DNA of 64,000 nt from an uncultured Nonlabens sp. (lineage in GTDB: Bacteria; Bacteroidota; Bacteroidia; Flavobacteriales; Flavobacteriaceae), in assembly GCA_947491755.1 (NCBI GenBank), contig CANLKV010000002.1:744001-808000 (forward strand), given 5' to 3'. The stretch's first letter is position 1. Every line of letters starts with the position of its first letter. The position numbers were made by a program, and so were the translations under genes. Under the pieces are notes generated by a model, which did no database searches, was not told where the DNA came from, and saw only the letters and a list, made by a program, of their open reading frames with translations. This document shows, piece after piece, positions 17,601 through 25,506 of this stretch.

Positions 17601-19671
17601 TCTGCAAGGTGGCATTAACATTATCGTCACGATATTGTGTTTGAAAACTTCCTTTTCCATCCTGAATGGTTGCTTGAAATGGTAAGTTTTCAATCGCATA
17701 ATTATTGTAGTTGAATTTATTCACTACCCCATCTACTTGTGCATCAAGGGTATTTAAGTCATCTCCAGAACCACTGGTTTCTATTTTTAGATCAAGCGCA
17801 CCTAACTGGTCATTGTCTAGGAATAATCCTAAATTTAAATCGCTTGTCTGCAGGGTAGTATTAAAACTGATGCGCTCAGAATTTTTCAGATAACCATCCA
17901 ACGTGACACTGCCTGCGCTCGTTGTTAATGCCGCATCTGTGTAAATTTCATTTAAATTGCCACGAGCCGTACCTGTTAATGATAAACGCTCTGGCAAATT
18001 GATAGGTACATCTATTGTATCTATAAATGTAAAAACATCTGCTCTTGTGGTGCGTGCTTTAATGGATTGCAGTTCAAAAGACAGGGATGATGTATCCAAC
18101 GTATTTTGCAAACTACCTACTGCCATCACTGCGGTCTCTTTTCCCCAATTAATTACCAGGTTAGGTATGTTTAAATTCTCTGTAGATCCCTTAGCTTTCA
18201 AGCTACCAGTGATGGGACGCTGGCTCAACGCAAGTAAATATTCATTCTTACGCAGTCCTGGCTGTATTAGAAAAATATCTTCCAGATTTATTTGAAAGTT
18301 AGGCACAGCAATGTCCATAGAAATATCAATAGGGTTTTCCAGCAACTCTTGTATGCTGGGGTAGTCTAGATGAACAGCTCCTGTGAGTCGATTATTATTG
18401 ATATGCAAATAGAGGTCTTGTAGGTCCATCTGCTTATCTGTGATCATTAAATCGCTAGCGAGGTCTTTTACATGAAGGCCAGATATTTCTTTACCGGTAA
18501 GGGAATTTATCGATACGCTAGCAAGTTTGGACGTATAGGTAAAGTCATTGATTTGAGTGTTAAGATCTTTAATTTCTAAAGCATTAGGGTTGAAAACACC
18601 TTGTTGCGGCACGGCATTATCTAGTGTATAGACAAAATTATTATTTGTCAGTTTTATGGTTCCTCCCTCGACATCCATGTCTGGCCATTCAAAAACAAAT
18701 GGTTGTGGAGTAGATACCGTAGTCATGTGTACCTGAGCCGTCGTGTTTTCAACAGTTAAAAAGCTGAGATCATATCTGGCTGTATCAATATCTATTAAAG
18801 GTATGGAGGTTTCCAAAGCTCCTATCGCAAAAGATAAATCCATTCCTGCACCTAAGTCTTTGTAGGCAATTGAGGATTGATCGACCTGTAGATTATTCAG
18901 CTTTATTAATGGTAAGACTGAGGTGTTTACGCTATCCTTAATTGATGATTTATCACTTGCACGGGTCGTATTTACATCAGATGGCTCAATGGCAGTTTCT
19001 TGTAAATTATTGTAATCAATAACGGCATTTGAAAGTTCTACCACATCGATATCGATTAGTGAGCGGCTCAGATCCAACTGATTCATCTCGATAAAAAAAC
19101 GATCAAACCTGATCAAAGCATCAAGGTTTGCTACATCATCCGTATAAATAATATCAAAATCAGTGAGCTCTACCATTCCTAGCGATAATTCAAGGGGCGC
19201 AGCAGTGCTTGTCGATGTACTATCTGTTGTGGTAAAGGCGTCAATTAAAAATTGGTAATTGAAGCCAGCCAGAGAGTCTTGACGTTTTACTCTTGCTACA
19301 AGACCATCCCATTCTGCCCACTCCAGCGCATACCCTTTTCCTTGAATAATAGGGACGAGTGGTATTTTTGCTTCTAGTTTGTTAGAGTATAGTAGTGTAT
19401 CGCCACCCAGATCCTCAAGGTACAATCCCTCTATCTGTATACCACCACTGAAGGTCACAAATGCCTTATCTATAGCTACTTCGGTACCTGTTTTATCCTC
19501 TACATAATTGACCAACTGATTGACCATTATGCTTTGTCCCCATTCACTGCGCAGAAACAGTATCAAGGCAAGTAGTATACAAACCACAGCGACCATGGAG
19601 CGACCTAAACGACGCAACCATCGGTACTTTGATGAAGATTTAGAAGGCTTATCTGGATCTTTAGTTTGCAA
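14602..19671 (-). CDS. tamB: TamB, translocation and assembly module / AsmA-like bridge protein
   Basis: Very long protein of 1689 residues with a single N-terminal membrane anchor (about 26-44, RSMVAVVCILLALILFLRSE). An extended beta-rich body follows, and the conserved C-terminal DUF490 domain lies at about 1200-1640. Family members form a hydrophobic groove from the inner to the outer membrane and work with TamA/TamL. The start codon is TTG at 19669-19671; no in-frame ATG lies close enough to keep the anchor and the basic N terminus. Palindrome copy 4 is translated in frame as SLSRKR near residues 940-945. The C-terminal tail is Gln/Asn/Lys rich. The gene overlaps tamL by four bases. Confidence 0.92.
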   Translation of the reverse strand: MQTKDPDKPSKSSSKYRWLRRLGRSMVAVVCILLALILFLRSEWGQSIMVNQLVNYVEDKTGTEVAIDKAFVTFSGGIQIEGLYLEDLGGDTLLYSNKLEAKIPLVPIIQGKGYALEWAEWDGLVARVKRQDSLAGFNYQFLIDAFTTTDSTSTSTAAPLELSLGMVELTDFDIIYTDDVANLDALIRFDRFFIEMNQLDLSRSLIDIDVVELSNAVIDYNNLQETAIEPSDVNTTRASDKSSIKDSVNTSVLPLIKLNNLQVDQSSIAYKDLGAGMDLSFAIGALETSIPLIDIDTARYDLSFLTVENTTAQVHMTTVSTPQPFVFEWPDMDVEGGTIKLTNNNFVYTLDNAVPQQGVFNPNALEIKDLNTQINDFTYTSKLASVSINSLTGKEISGLHVKDLASDLMITDKQMDLQDLYLHINNNRLTGAVHLDYPSIQELLENPIDISMDIAVPNFQINLEDIFLIQPGLRKNEYLLALSQRPITGSLKAKGSTENLNIPNLVINWGKETAVMAVGSLQNTLDTSSLSFELQSIKARTTRADVFTFIDTIDVPINLPERLSLTGTARGNLNEIYTDAALTTSAGSVTLDGYLKNSERISFNTTLQTSDLNLGLFLDNDQLGALDLKIETSGSGDDLNTLDAQVDGVVNKFNYNNYAIENLPFQATIQDGKGSFQTQYRDDNVNATLQSYIELDSIASQVNLKLDVTGVDLRALGITNRDIRTAGIINVYFKGDLDSFNATTTINDGIAVYNGQSYLLGTVDAAAFVNPDSTSVDINSRILDLQLQSNAAPQSLTTALKRHINRYLTEVPALDSVQPVIMRVDGNLRPTPILREVIVPSLQALDTVQIAVDFNEKLRKLNTDITAPYIKYAGSEIDSLTVNSRSDRDNLSFEIGYKNIEAGPINLDRTRFTGVVSNNELILDLLAYHKEEKLLHLGSSLSRKRDQNGLDNLIIKINLEDLILNKQAWRIPEDNSITVGNKILDFNNFVLTNANQKIELSSDLATVESNHVGLLFENFRLQSLLSYLNPDNKLATGAMNGNFVLEDLYNTSGFSADLQIEQLALLNEPLGNLNLQASSTTDSNYSMDLTLKGDQVDLDLSGSYDIADAATVDLQMQLNQLDLATVTSIAGDYLSDGVGQLSSNARVSGPISTPSYSGELHFDQAGFKVNAVNAFFSLDNETLTFNEEVISFDRFTVADAGDNTIVINGDVGTSSWLNPTFDLQLTAQNFALLNSTASDNDLYYGTARFNADARITGDLTIPVVDLDLTVLEDTDVTYVIPPTELDVIQRDGIVQFVNRNNPDAILTQTEEETATLSGYDITADLNIGKDAIINVIVDPDTGDNLQISGDGDLKLRMLPNGRLTLTGRYEINDGYYELSLYDIVTRRFEIAKGSSVSWAGDPFDALLDASAIYEVEASASALMASQTSGADAAVSQKFRQQLPFLVYLNVDGELMQPKISFSINMPEDEQGAIGGQVYGRLQQLNNQEQELNKQVFSLLVLNRFFPTSGADGSNGGTATIARDNINQALSDQLNQFGGQLLGDTGIDLNFGLDSYTDYQGNSPQDRTQLEVTASKKLLDDRLIVSVGSNVDVEGGAASNDAPAAVIGNVSLEYLITPSGRWRLKGFRRNEFDNVIDGQLIVSGIGVIFTREFNEFKNLFKQTIDEQNEELKKRQQSITKQNKANQKNNN
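16838..16853. repeat. dispersed palindrome copy 4, inside tamB
   Basis: Exact CGCTTTCGCGAAAGCG, translated in frame as LSRKR within SSLSRKRDQ near TamB residue 940. Confidence 0.97.
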
Positions 19672-20054
19672 ACAGTTGCTTGTTATTTATGTAATTAATT
19701 CAATGTGGCAAATTGCTAAATAAGCTTCTGTTTTAAGGGATTGTAACAAATAAATTTACGTTAATATTAATAACACCTCTTAACTTTTTAAGTTAAAAGA
19801 ATCGATTATTACCATGTTAAGTGGATCATGACCTTATTTCTTATTAGAACACCTACCAAAATCCTTCTGTAACAAACCAGATCAATAATTGAACCTTCCG
19901 CACTTATTATTGCGGCTATAACCCGTGATGAAGAGAAAGCTTTTGCTTTTTTTTATTCATAAGTTAGCGTCGCTTTCACAAGTGACCACCTATCTCTAAT
20001 AGTCTTTTTCAAACACAGGTTTTAGCAATTAGAGCGATGCCATACAGCAATGAA
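19672..20054. other. 383-base stretch without a gene
   Basis: Lies between the 3' end of icmF and the tamB start. No convincing reading frame. A short AAAGC/GCTTT hairpin with a T-run on the plus strand (about 19935-19953) and a small CCGC/GCGG hairpin (19898-19915) are the only structures. The promoter of tamB-tamL should be within its left part. Confidence 0.6.
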
Positions 20055-23000
20055 CTACATATTTCTTCTGTATTGTCCGCCTACCTCAAATAAAGCCTCT
20101 GTGATTTGACCTAAGGTACAAATCTTGGTGGCTTCCATCAGGTGTTCAAAGATATTTCCTTGCTCAACTGCAGCTTTTTGAATGTTTGACAGCTGTTCCT
20201 GTTGCGCTTTCGCGAAAGCGGAATGTAAATTATCCTTTGTAGCAATTTGAGCTTGTTTTTCCTCTTCGGTCGCTCGAATAACCTCAGCTGGCAACACCGT
20301 CGGACTACCTTTAGAACTTAAGAACGTGTTCACTCCTATAATTGGAAACTCGCCTGTGTGTTTCAACATTTCATAATGCATACTTTCTTCCTGAATCGTG
20401 CTGCGCTGGTACATGGTTTCCATCGCTCCCAGTACGCCACCACGCTCTGTAATGCGATCAAATTCCTGTAGCACAGCATCCTCTACTAGGTCTGTCAACT
20501 CTTCTATGATAAAGGCTCCCTGGATAGGATTCTCATTTTTAGCCAGTCCTAATTCTTTATTGATAATCAACTGTATGGCCATGGCACGTCTTACTGACTC
20601 TTCAGTAGGTGTGGTTATCGCCTCGTCATAGGCATTAGTATGCAATGAGTTACAGTTGTCATTAATTGCATAAAGTGCCTGTAAGGTTGTACGTATATCG
20701 TTAAAGTCTATTTCTTGTGCGTGTAGCGATCTACCACTAGTTTGTATGTGATATTTCAACATCTGTGCACGCGAGTTTGCCCCATACTTATGCTTCATGG
20801 CTTTGGCCCAGATCTTACGCGCTACCCTACCGATAACAGAATACTCTGGATCAATACCATTTGAAAAGAAGAAACTCAAGTTAGGACCAAATTTGTTGAT
20901 GTCCATGCCACGACTTAAATAGTACTCTACATAAGTAAATCCGTTTGCTAGTGTAAAGGCAAGTTGTGTGATAGGATTTGCTCCAGCCTCTGCAATGTGA
21001 TAACCAGAAATGGATACACTGTAGAAGTTGCGCACTTTTTCTTCAATAAAATACTGCTGTACATCACCCATTAAACGCAAGGCAAATTCGGTTGAGAAAA
21101 TACAGGTGTTTTGTGCCTGATCTTCTTTTAAGATATCTGCTTGAACGGTACCGCGTACTTGTGCTAGTGTTTCTTGTTTGATACGTGCATAGTCTGCTGG
21201 TTCTAGGATTTGATCTCCTGTCAATCCTAAAAGCATTAGGCCTAACCCGTTATTTCCTTCTGGCAGTTTGCTGGTATCTACCTTACCGTTTTTAGAGTAT
21301 ACTTTTTCGCCTTGAGCGTTTAAATAAGAAGGGCGTTCTAGATGATTATCGTCATATATTTCGTTGAGCTTTGCCTCTACTTTATCGCCTAGTCCGTTTT
21401 CTGTAATAAATCGCTCACAATTCTGATCAATTGCGGCATTCATAAAGAATCCTAATAACATAGGCGCTGGACCATTGATAGTCATAGATACCGATGTCAT
21501 AGGGTGTGATAAATCAAATCCAGAATATAGCTTTTTTGCATCATCCAGACAGCAAATACTCACTCCTGCATTACCGATCTTTCCGTAAATATCAGGACGC
21601 AATCCTGGGTCGTTACCGTATAGGGTCACACTATCAAATGCGGTACTTAATCGTTTTGCAGGCATTCCCAGACTCACATAGTGGAAACGCTTGTTGGTAC
21701 GTTCTGGTCCACCCTCACCAGCAAACATTCTAGTAGGATCTTCTCCCGTTCTTTTAAACGGATACAGTCCTGCTGTGTAAGGAAACTCGCCAGGTACATT
21801 TTCTTGCAAACACCATTTTAAAATATCGCCCCAAGCGCTGTATTTGGGTAATGCTACCTTAGGAATCATTTTATGAGAAAGCGACTCGGTATGCGTTTCA
21901 ATTTTTATGACTTTATCACGTACTTGAAATTCATAAATAGGCTGCTTGTACTTGTTGACTTTATCATCCCAGGTGGTAATAATTTCCCAGTTGTATGGAT
22001 CTAGATCCATTTTAACGCGATCAAACTGACCTAACAACATATCTATGACTTGATTGTCAGTGTCAGACTGAGCCTGTCGAAGTCCTTCTCCTTCGATTCC
22101 CGTCTTCGACAAGCTCAGACTGACATCAGTCAAGGATTCAATAGTTTTATAAATCCCATAAAGTGTTTGTGCCACTTTAGATTGAGCTGCTGCTGTGTTA
22201 TCATAAGCTCTATTACTCTCGGCGATCTCACTTAAATAACGGGTTCTGGATGGTGGAATTACAAAGATCTTTTCGCTTTGAGCTTTGTTAAGTTCGTTTT
22301 TAGAACTTAAATCCACGCCTGTTTTTTCAGTGACTTCAGTCATTAAAGCTTCATACAAAGCATTCATTCCTGGATCATTAAATTGGCTAGCGATGGTTCC
22401 ATAAACTGGTAACGTCTCAGGATCTGCTTCCCAAAGGTTATGATTGCGCTGGTATTGTTTTTTTACATCACGCAAGGCATCCAGAGAACCGCGTTTATCA
22501 AATTTGTTGATCGCCACTACATCTGCAAAGTCCAGCATATCGATTTTTTCCAGCTGCGTTGCCGCACCAAATTCTGGTGTCATTACGTATAAAGAAACAT
22601 CGCTGTGTTCTAAAATTTCGGTATCGCTCTGGCCTATACCACTAGTTTCTAGAATTATTAGGTCATAGTTTGCTGCTTTCAATACATCTACCGCTTCTTG
22701 CACATGTTTAGAAAGTGCAAGGTTGGACTGCCTAGTTGCCAGAGACCTCATGTAAACGCGATCGTTATTAATCGCATTCATACGTATTCTATCGCCTAAT
22801 AAAGCGCCACCCGTTTTACGTTTAGATGGATCTACTGAGATTACACCGATATTTTTAGTAGGGAAATCGATCAGGAAACGACGGATGAGCTCGTCGACTA
22901 GTGATGATTTTCCTGCCCCACCAGTTCCGGTAATTCCTAATACGGGCGCTTCGACTTTGCCTAACGACTCTTTAAGTTCTGAAAAAAGGTCGTCAAATTC

Positions 23001-23555
23001 TTCATGTCTATTTTCGGCAAGCGAGATCAATCGTGCGATGGAAGGAACATGTTTTTGTTTCAACAACTCTTTTGTTGAGAGGTCTTTTCCTTGTTTCGCT
23101 TTCGCGAAAGCGGGAACGGGAACATCGCATTGCTTAACCAGGTCATTGATCATTCCTTGTAATCCCATCTCGCGGCCATCATCTGGAGAATAGATACGTG
23201 TGATCCCATAGTCCATCAATTCTTTAATTTCTGATGGAAGAATTACACCGCCGCCACCACCGAAGATTTTAATGTGTCCAGCGCCTTTTTCAACCAGTAA
23301 ATCACGCATATATTTAAAATACTCGTTGTGTCCGCCTTGATAAGAAGTCATCGCGATACCACTTGCATCTTCTTGAATAGCAGTATTAACCACTTCTTCT
23401 ACACTCCTATCGTGACCTAGATGAATAACCTCACAACCAGTAGATTGTATAATGCGACGCATAATATTTATGGCTGCATCATGTCCATCAAATAGACTGG
23501 CAGCCGTTACTATCCTTACTTTATTTACGGGTATGTATGGTGTTTGATCTTGCAT
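20055..23555 (-). CDS. icmF: fused isobutyryl-CoA mutase (IcmF), B12-dependent with built-in G-protein chaperone
   Basis: Protein of 1166 residues with three parts. The B12-binding domain (about 8-140) has [10 protein letters not shown], the DxHxxG-type cobalt-ligand motif, at about 24-33. The MeaB-like GTPase (about 195-440) has P-loop [34 protein letters not shown] and NKFD. The mutase barrel (about 560-1120) has [20 protein letters not shown] and [14 protein letters not shown]. The MFAGEG motif with Phe where methylmalonyl-CoA mutase has Tyr marks the IcmF subfamily, which interconverts isobutyryl- and butyryl-CoA. It is somewhat longer than typical IcmF. Part of the excess is repeat-derived: AFAKA near 149-153, the linker insert near 477-499 and AFAKA near 1113-1117. 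It is a single gene; upstream inverted repeats may regulate it. Confidence 0.92.
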   Translation of the reverse strand: MQDQTPYIPVNKVRIVTAASLFDGHDAAINIMRRIIQSTGCEVIHLGHDRSVEEVVNTAIQEDASGIAMTSYQGGHNEYFKYMRDLLVEKGAGHIKIFGGGGGVILPSEIKELMDYGITRIYSPDDGREMGLQGMINDLVKQCDVPVPAFAKAKQGKDLSTKELLKQKHVPSIARLISLAENRHEEFDDLFSELKESLGKVEAPVLGITGTGGAGKSSLVDELIRRFLIDFPTKNIGVISVDPSKRKTGGALLGDRIRMNAINNDRVYMRSLATRQSNLALSKHVQEAVDVLKAANYDLIILETSGIGQSDTEILEHSDVSLYVMTPEFGAATQLEKIDMLDFADVVAINKFDKRGSLDALRDVKKQYQRNHNLWEADPETLPVYGTIASQFNDPGMNALYEALMTEVTEKTGVDLSSKNELNKAQSEKIFVIPPSRTRYLSEIAESNRAYDNTAAAQSKVAQTLYGIYKTIESLTDVSLSLSKTGIEGEGLRQAQSDTDNQVIDMLLGQFDRVKMDLDPYNWEIITTWDDKVNKYKQPIYEFQVRDKVIKIETHTESLSHKMIPKVALPKYSAWGDILKWCLQENVPGEFPYTAGLYPFKRTGEDPTRMFAGEGGPERTNKRFHYVSLGMPAKRLSTAFDSVTLYGNDPGLRPDIYGKIGNAGVSICCLDDAKKLYSGFDLSHPMTSVSMTINGPAPMLLGFFMNAAIDQNCERFITENGLGDKVEAKLNEIYDDNHLERPSYLNAQGEKVYSKNGKVDTSKLPEGNNGLGLMLLGLTGDQILEPADYARIKQETLAQVRGTVQADILKEDQAQNTCIFSTEFALRLMGDVQQYFIEEKVRNFYSVSISGYHIAEAGANPITQLAFTLANGFTYVEYYLSRGMDINKFGPNLSFFFSNGIDPEYSVIGRVARKIWAKAMKHKYGANSRAQMLKYHIQTSGRSLHAQEIDFNDIRTTLQALYAINDNCNSLHTNAYDEAITTPTEESVRRAMAIQLIINKELGLAKNENPIQGAFIIEELTDLVEDAVLQEFDRITERGGVLGAMETMYQRSTIQEESMHYEMLKHTGEFPIIGVNTFLSSKGSPTVLPAEVIRATEEEKQAQIATKDNLHSAFAKAQQEQLSNIQKAAVEQGNIFEHLMEATKICTLGQITEALFEVGGQYRRNM
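20205..20220. repeat. dispersed palindrome copy 5, inside icmF (3' part)
   Basis: Exact CGCTTTCGCGAAAGCG, translated in frame as AFAKA within [11 protein letters not shown], a charged helical linker near residue 1113. Confidence 0.97.
22061..22125. repeat. REP-like imperfect inverted repeat inside icmF
   Basis: Two 24-base arms (22061-22084 and 22102-22125) are inverted copies with about four mismatches, around a 17-base loop. The cores are GAGCCTGTCGAAG and CTTCGACAAGCTC. It is translated in frame as residues about 477-499 of IcmF, between the GTPase and mutase domains. It resembles the widespread CTTCGACAAGCTCAG-type REP sequences but not the 16-base palindrome family. Confidence 0.85.
23097..23112. 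repeat. dispersed palindrome copy 6, inside icmF (5' part)
   Basis: Exact CGCTTTCGCGAAAGCG, translated in frame as AFAKA in [12 protein letters not shown] at the B12-domain/GTPase linker. Confidence 0.97.
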
Positions 23556-23577
23556 TATGATATTCTCATTTTAACGA

Positions 23578-23610
23578 CCGCTAATTTACGGAAACCTTAG
23601 CGGTATACCG
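23578..23610 (-). promoter_or_regulatory. operator-like inverted repeats upstream of icmF
   Basis: CCGCTAA (23578-23584) and TTAGCGG (23597-23603) form a 7-base inverted repeat 23 bases upstream of the icmF ATG. Overlapping it is the perfect palindrome CGGTATACCG (23601-23610). The position fits a repressor or activator site in the leader or promoter. No regulator gene is adjacent. Confidence 0.35.
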
Positions 23611-23828
23611 TCAACTTCATAAGGAAACAGCTGCCAAGGATTGCTTAAAAAAACAAGATGATATATGTAAATGAATTACAGGTATTTATTGTGATTCATT
23701 AAGATAACTTTTAGGAACTTGATCGTTGCTCTTAAATTATTTGATCTGTGAACAGCTTATAATCTATTGCCAATTCTATTTATTTTAGGAAAACTTACCT
23801 ACGATCTTTTTTAGTTTGAAAAAAAGCA

Positions 23829-24614
23829 ATGAAGTCAGGAAAAAAGGAGTTATTGGCTCGAGCGGGTATCGCTACCAAAGGAATTATCTACCTATTGATA
23901 GGTGGTTTAACAGCATATGCTACTTGGTTTAATGGAAATGCTGCAAAAGATAGCGGTGGTGTATTGCAATACATAGCACAACAAACTCTAGGGCAAGTCA
24001 TGCTGGTATGTATTACTGTAGGCATTTGCGGTTATGTATTTTGGCGCTTGTATCTCGCTATTTTCAACCCAAAAGATCAGACAGATTCAGATAAAAAATC
24101 GACAATAAAGCGATTGGGATATTTTTTCAGTGCCTTGTCGTATACCTTACTTGCATTTACTGGTATTCAAATATTAATGGGAAGCAATAGTCAGGAATCT
24201 ACTAAGCAAGGATGGATTGCTTTTATATTGGAGCAGCCTGCTGGTGTTTATTTGATCTATGCGATAGCACTATTATTACTTATCAAAGCTATTTACGAAA
24301 TATATCGTGTTTATTCTGGTAAATTTAAAAGCAAAATAAGAGACACTGAACTGGATGAGAAAGCACAAGCAACATTGATTAAATGTGGGTCTGCTGGATT
24401 TATAGCTCGAGGAATTGTTATTGCAGTGATAGCTTTTTTATTTTTCAAAGCGGGTCAACAATCTAATGAAAATATGGCTGGAGGAACAAAAATGGCTTTT
24501 ACCTTTTTACAACAACAGGGAGGGACTATAGCTTTAGGGATTATAGCTACTGGGCTAGCTCTCTACGGCATCTTTATGATGGCAAGCTCTAGATATCGAT
24601 ACATGCCCTTATAA
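23829..24614 (+). CDS. DUF1206 family membrane protein (first copy)
   Basis: Integral membrane protein of 261 residues with six hydrophobic segments arranged as three pairs. It opens with the DUF1206 signature LARAGIATKGIIYLLIGGLTA and repeats the motif at about residue 190 (AGFIARGIVIAVIAFLFFKAG), with the late GTKMAFTFLQQQGG and ALGIIATGLALYGIFMMASSRYRYM. The family has no known function. A paralogue of the same length follows 44 bases downstream in the same orientation, probably an old tandem duplication. Confidence 0.85.
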   Translation: MKSGKKELLARAGIATKGIIYLLIGGLTAYATWFNGNAAKDSGGVLQYIAQQTLGQVMLVCITVGICGYVFWRLYLAIFNPKDQTDSDKKSTIKRLGYFFSALSYTLLAFTGIQILMGSNSQESTKQGWIAFILEQPAGVYLIYAIALLLLIKAIYEIYRVYSGKFKSKIRDTELDEKAQATLIKCGSAGFIARGIVIAVIAFLFFKAGQQSNENMAGGTKMAFTFLQQQGGTIALGIIATGLALYGIFMMASSRYRYMPL

Positions 24615-24658
24615 TTTGACTATTCATTTATAAGCAACCCTAATTTTAAACCAGCCAA

Positions 24659-25444
24659 TTGATTTACACAAGGAGATACGCGCGCATAGGAATCGCCTCA
24701 AAAGGTATCGTTTATTTTTTGTTAGGAATTATGGCTTTGATTACCGCAGTCAACCTGAACAATGCTTTAAAGAATGAAGAAGAAATCATTCAATGGATTT
24801 ACCAGCTTACCTACGGCTGGTTCTTGCTTTTAATTTTGACCATAGGACTGACTGGATATATTTTTTCTAGAATCTTTCTCACCTTTAACCGCTACGACTA
24901 TGATGGGACCACATCAAAACCCTACTACAGGCGTGTAGCTTACTTGATTAATGGCCTGGGGTATTGTCTATTATTATTCACATGTATCTCTGTCCTTAGT
25001 GGGACTTATGATCAAGACGACCCAGGGTATAAGTTCATGATATTACAATCCACGCTGGGTAAATCTTTAGTTTATTTAATCGCAATAGGTCTAGGTATAA
25101 GCGCCATCAATGAATGGTGGATCTCATTTTCATCCATGCTTAAAAAAATGATCCATAGTGATCTAATGAGTCCGGTGCAATATAAGTACCTGCTTTTTCT
25201 AGGACGTGTGGGAAGATTTAGTCGTGGATTTGTATTTGCTGTATTTTCCTATATACTTGCGCGATCGGCTTATTATGACTTGCAAAATATTCCAGAAGGT
25301 GCAGATGCAGCATTTGCATTTATCAACGCAAACTCTGGAGCATTTATAATGGGAAGCATAGCTTTCGGAGTTATGTGTTATGGATTGTTTCTTATGATCA
25401 GTGGTCGTCATAGAAACATTCCTATCAAAAAACCTCTGTTTTAA
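24659..25444 (+). CDS. DUF1206 family membrane protein (second copy)
   Basis: Also 261 residues, with the same three-pair membrane layout: YARIGIASKGIVYFLLGIMALI at the start, FSRGFVFAVFSYILARSAYY near 190 and AFGVMCYGLFLMISGRHR at the end. It is clearly a diverged sister of the preceding gene. The start is TTG at 24659; the next in-frame ATG (near 24731) would remove the first conserved motif, so TTG is preferred. Likely co-transcribed with the first copy. Function unknown. Confidence 0.8.
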   Translation: MIYTRRYARIGIASKGIVYFLLGIMALITAVNLNNALKNEEEIIQWIYQLTYGWFLLLILTIGLTGYIFSRIFLTFNRYDYDGTTSKPYYRRVAYLINGLGYCLLLFTCISVLSGTYDQDDPGYKFMILQSTLGKSLVYLIAIGLGISAINEWWISFSSMLKKMIHSDLMSPVQYKYLLFLGRVGRFSRGFVFAVFSYILARSAYYDLQNIPEGADAAFAFINANSGAFIMGSIAFGVMCYGLFLMISGRHRNIPIKKPLF

Positions 25445-25506
25445 AATCCTACTAGGATCGATTGTAAACTAATAAAATCGTGCATCTTTTTCTATCTTCA
25501 CCCTCT

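Noticed and set aside
19931..19953. A plus-strand terminator-like hairpin AAAGC-TTTT-GCTTT with T-run
   Set aside because: The stem is only five base pairs, and no plus-strand gene precedes it, so it has nothing evident to terminate.
25480..25506. GTG at 25480 as the start of the PIG-L gene
   Set aside because: It would place nine residues before an otherwise typical signal peptide. The ATG at 25507 starts that peptide exactly.
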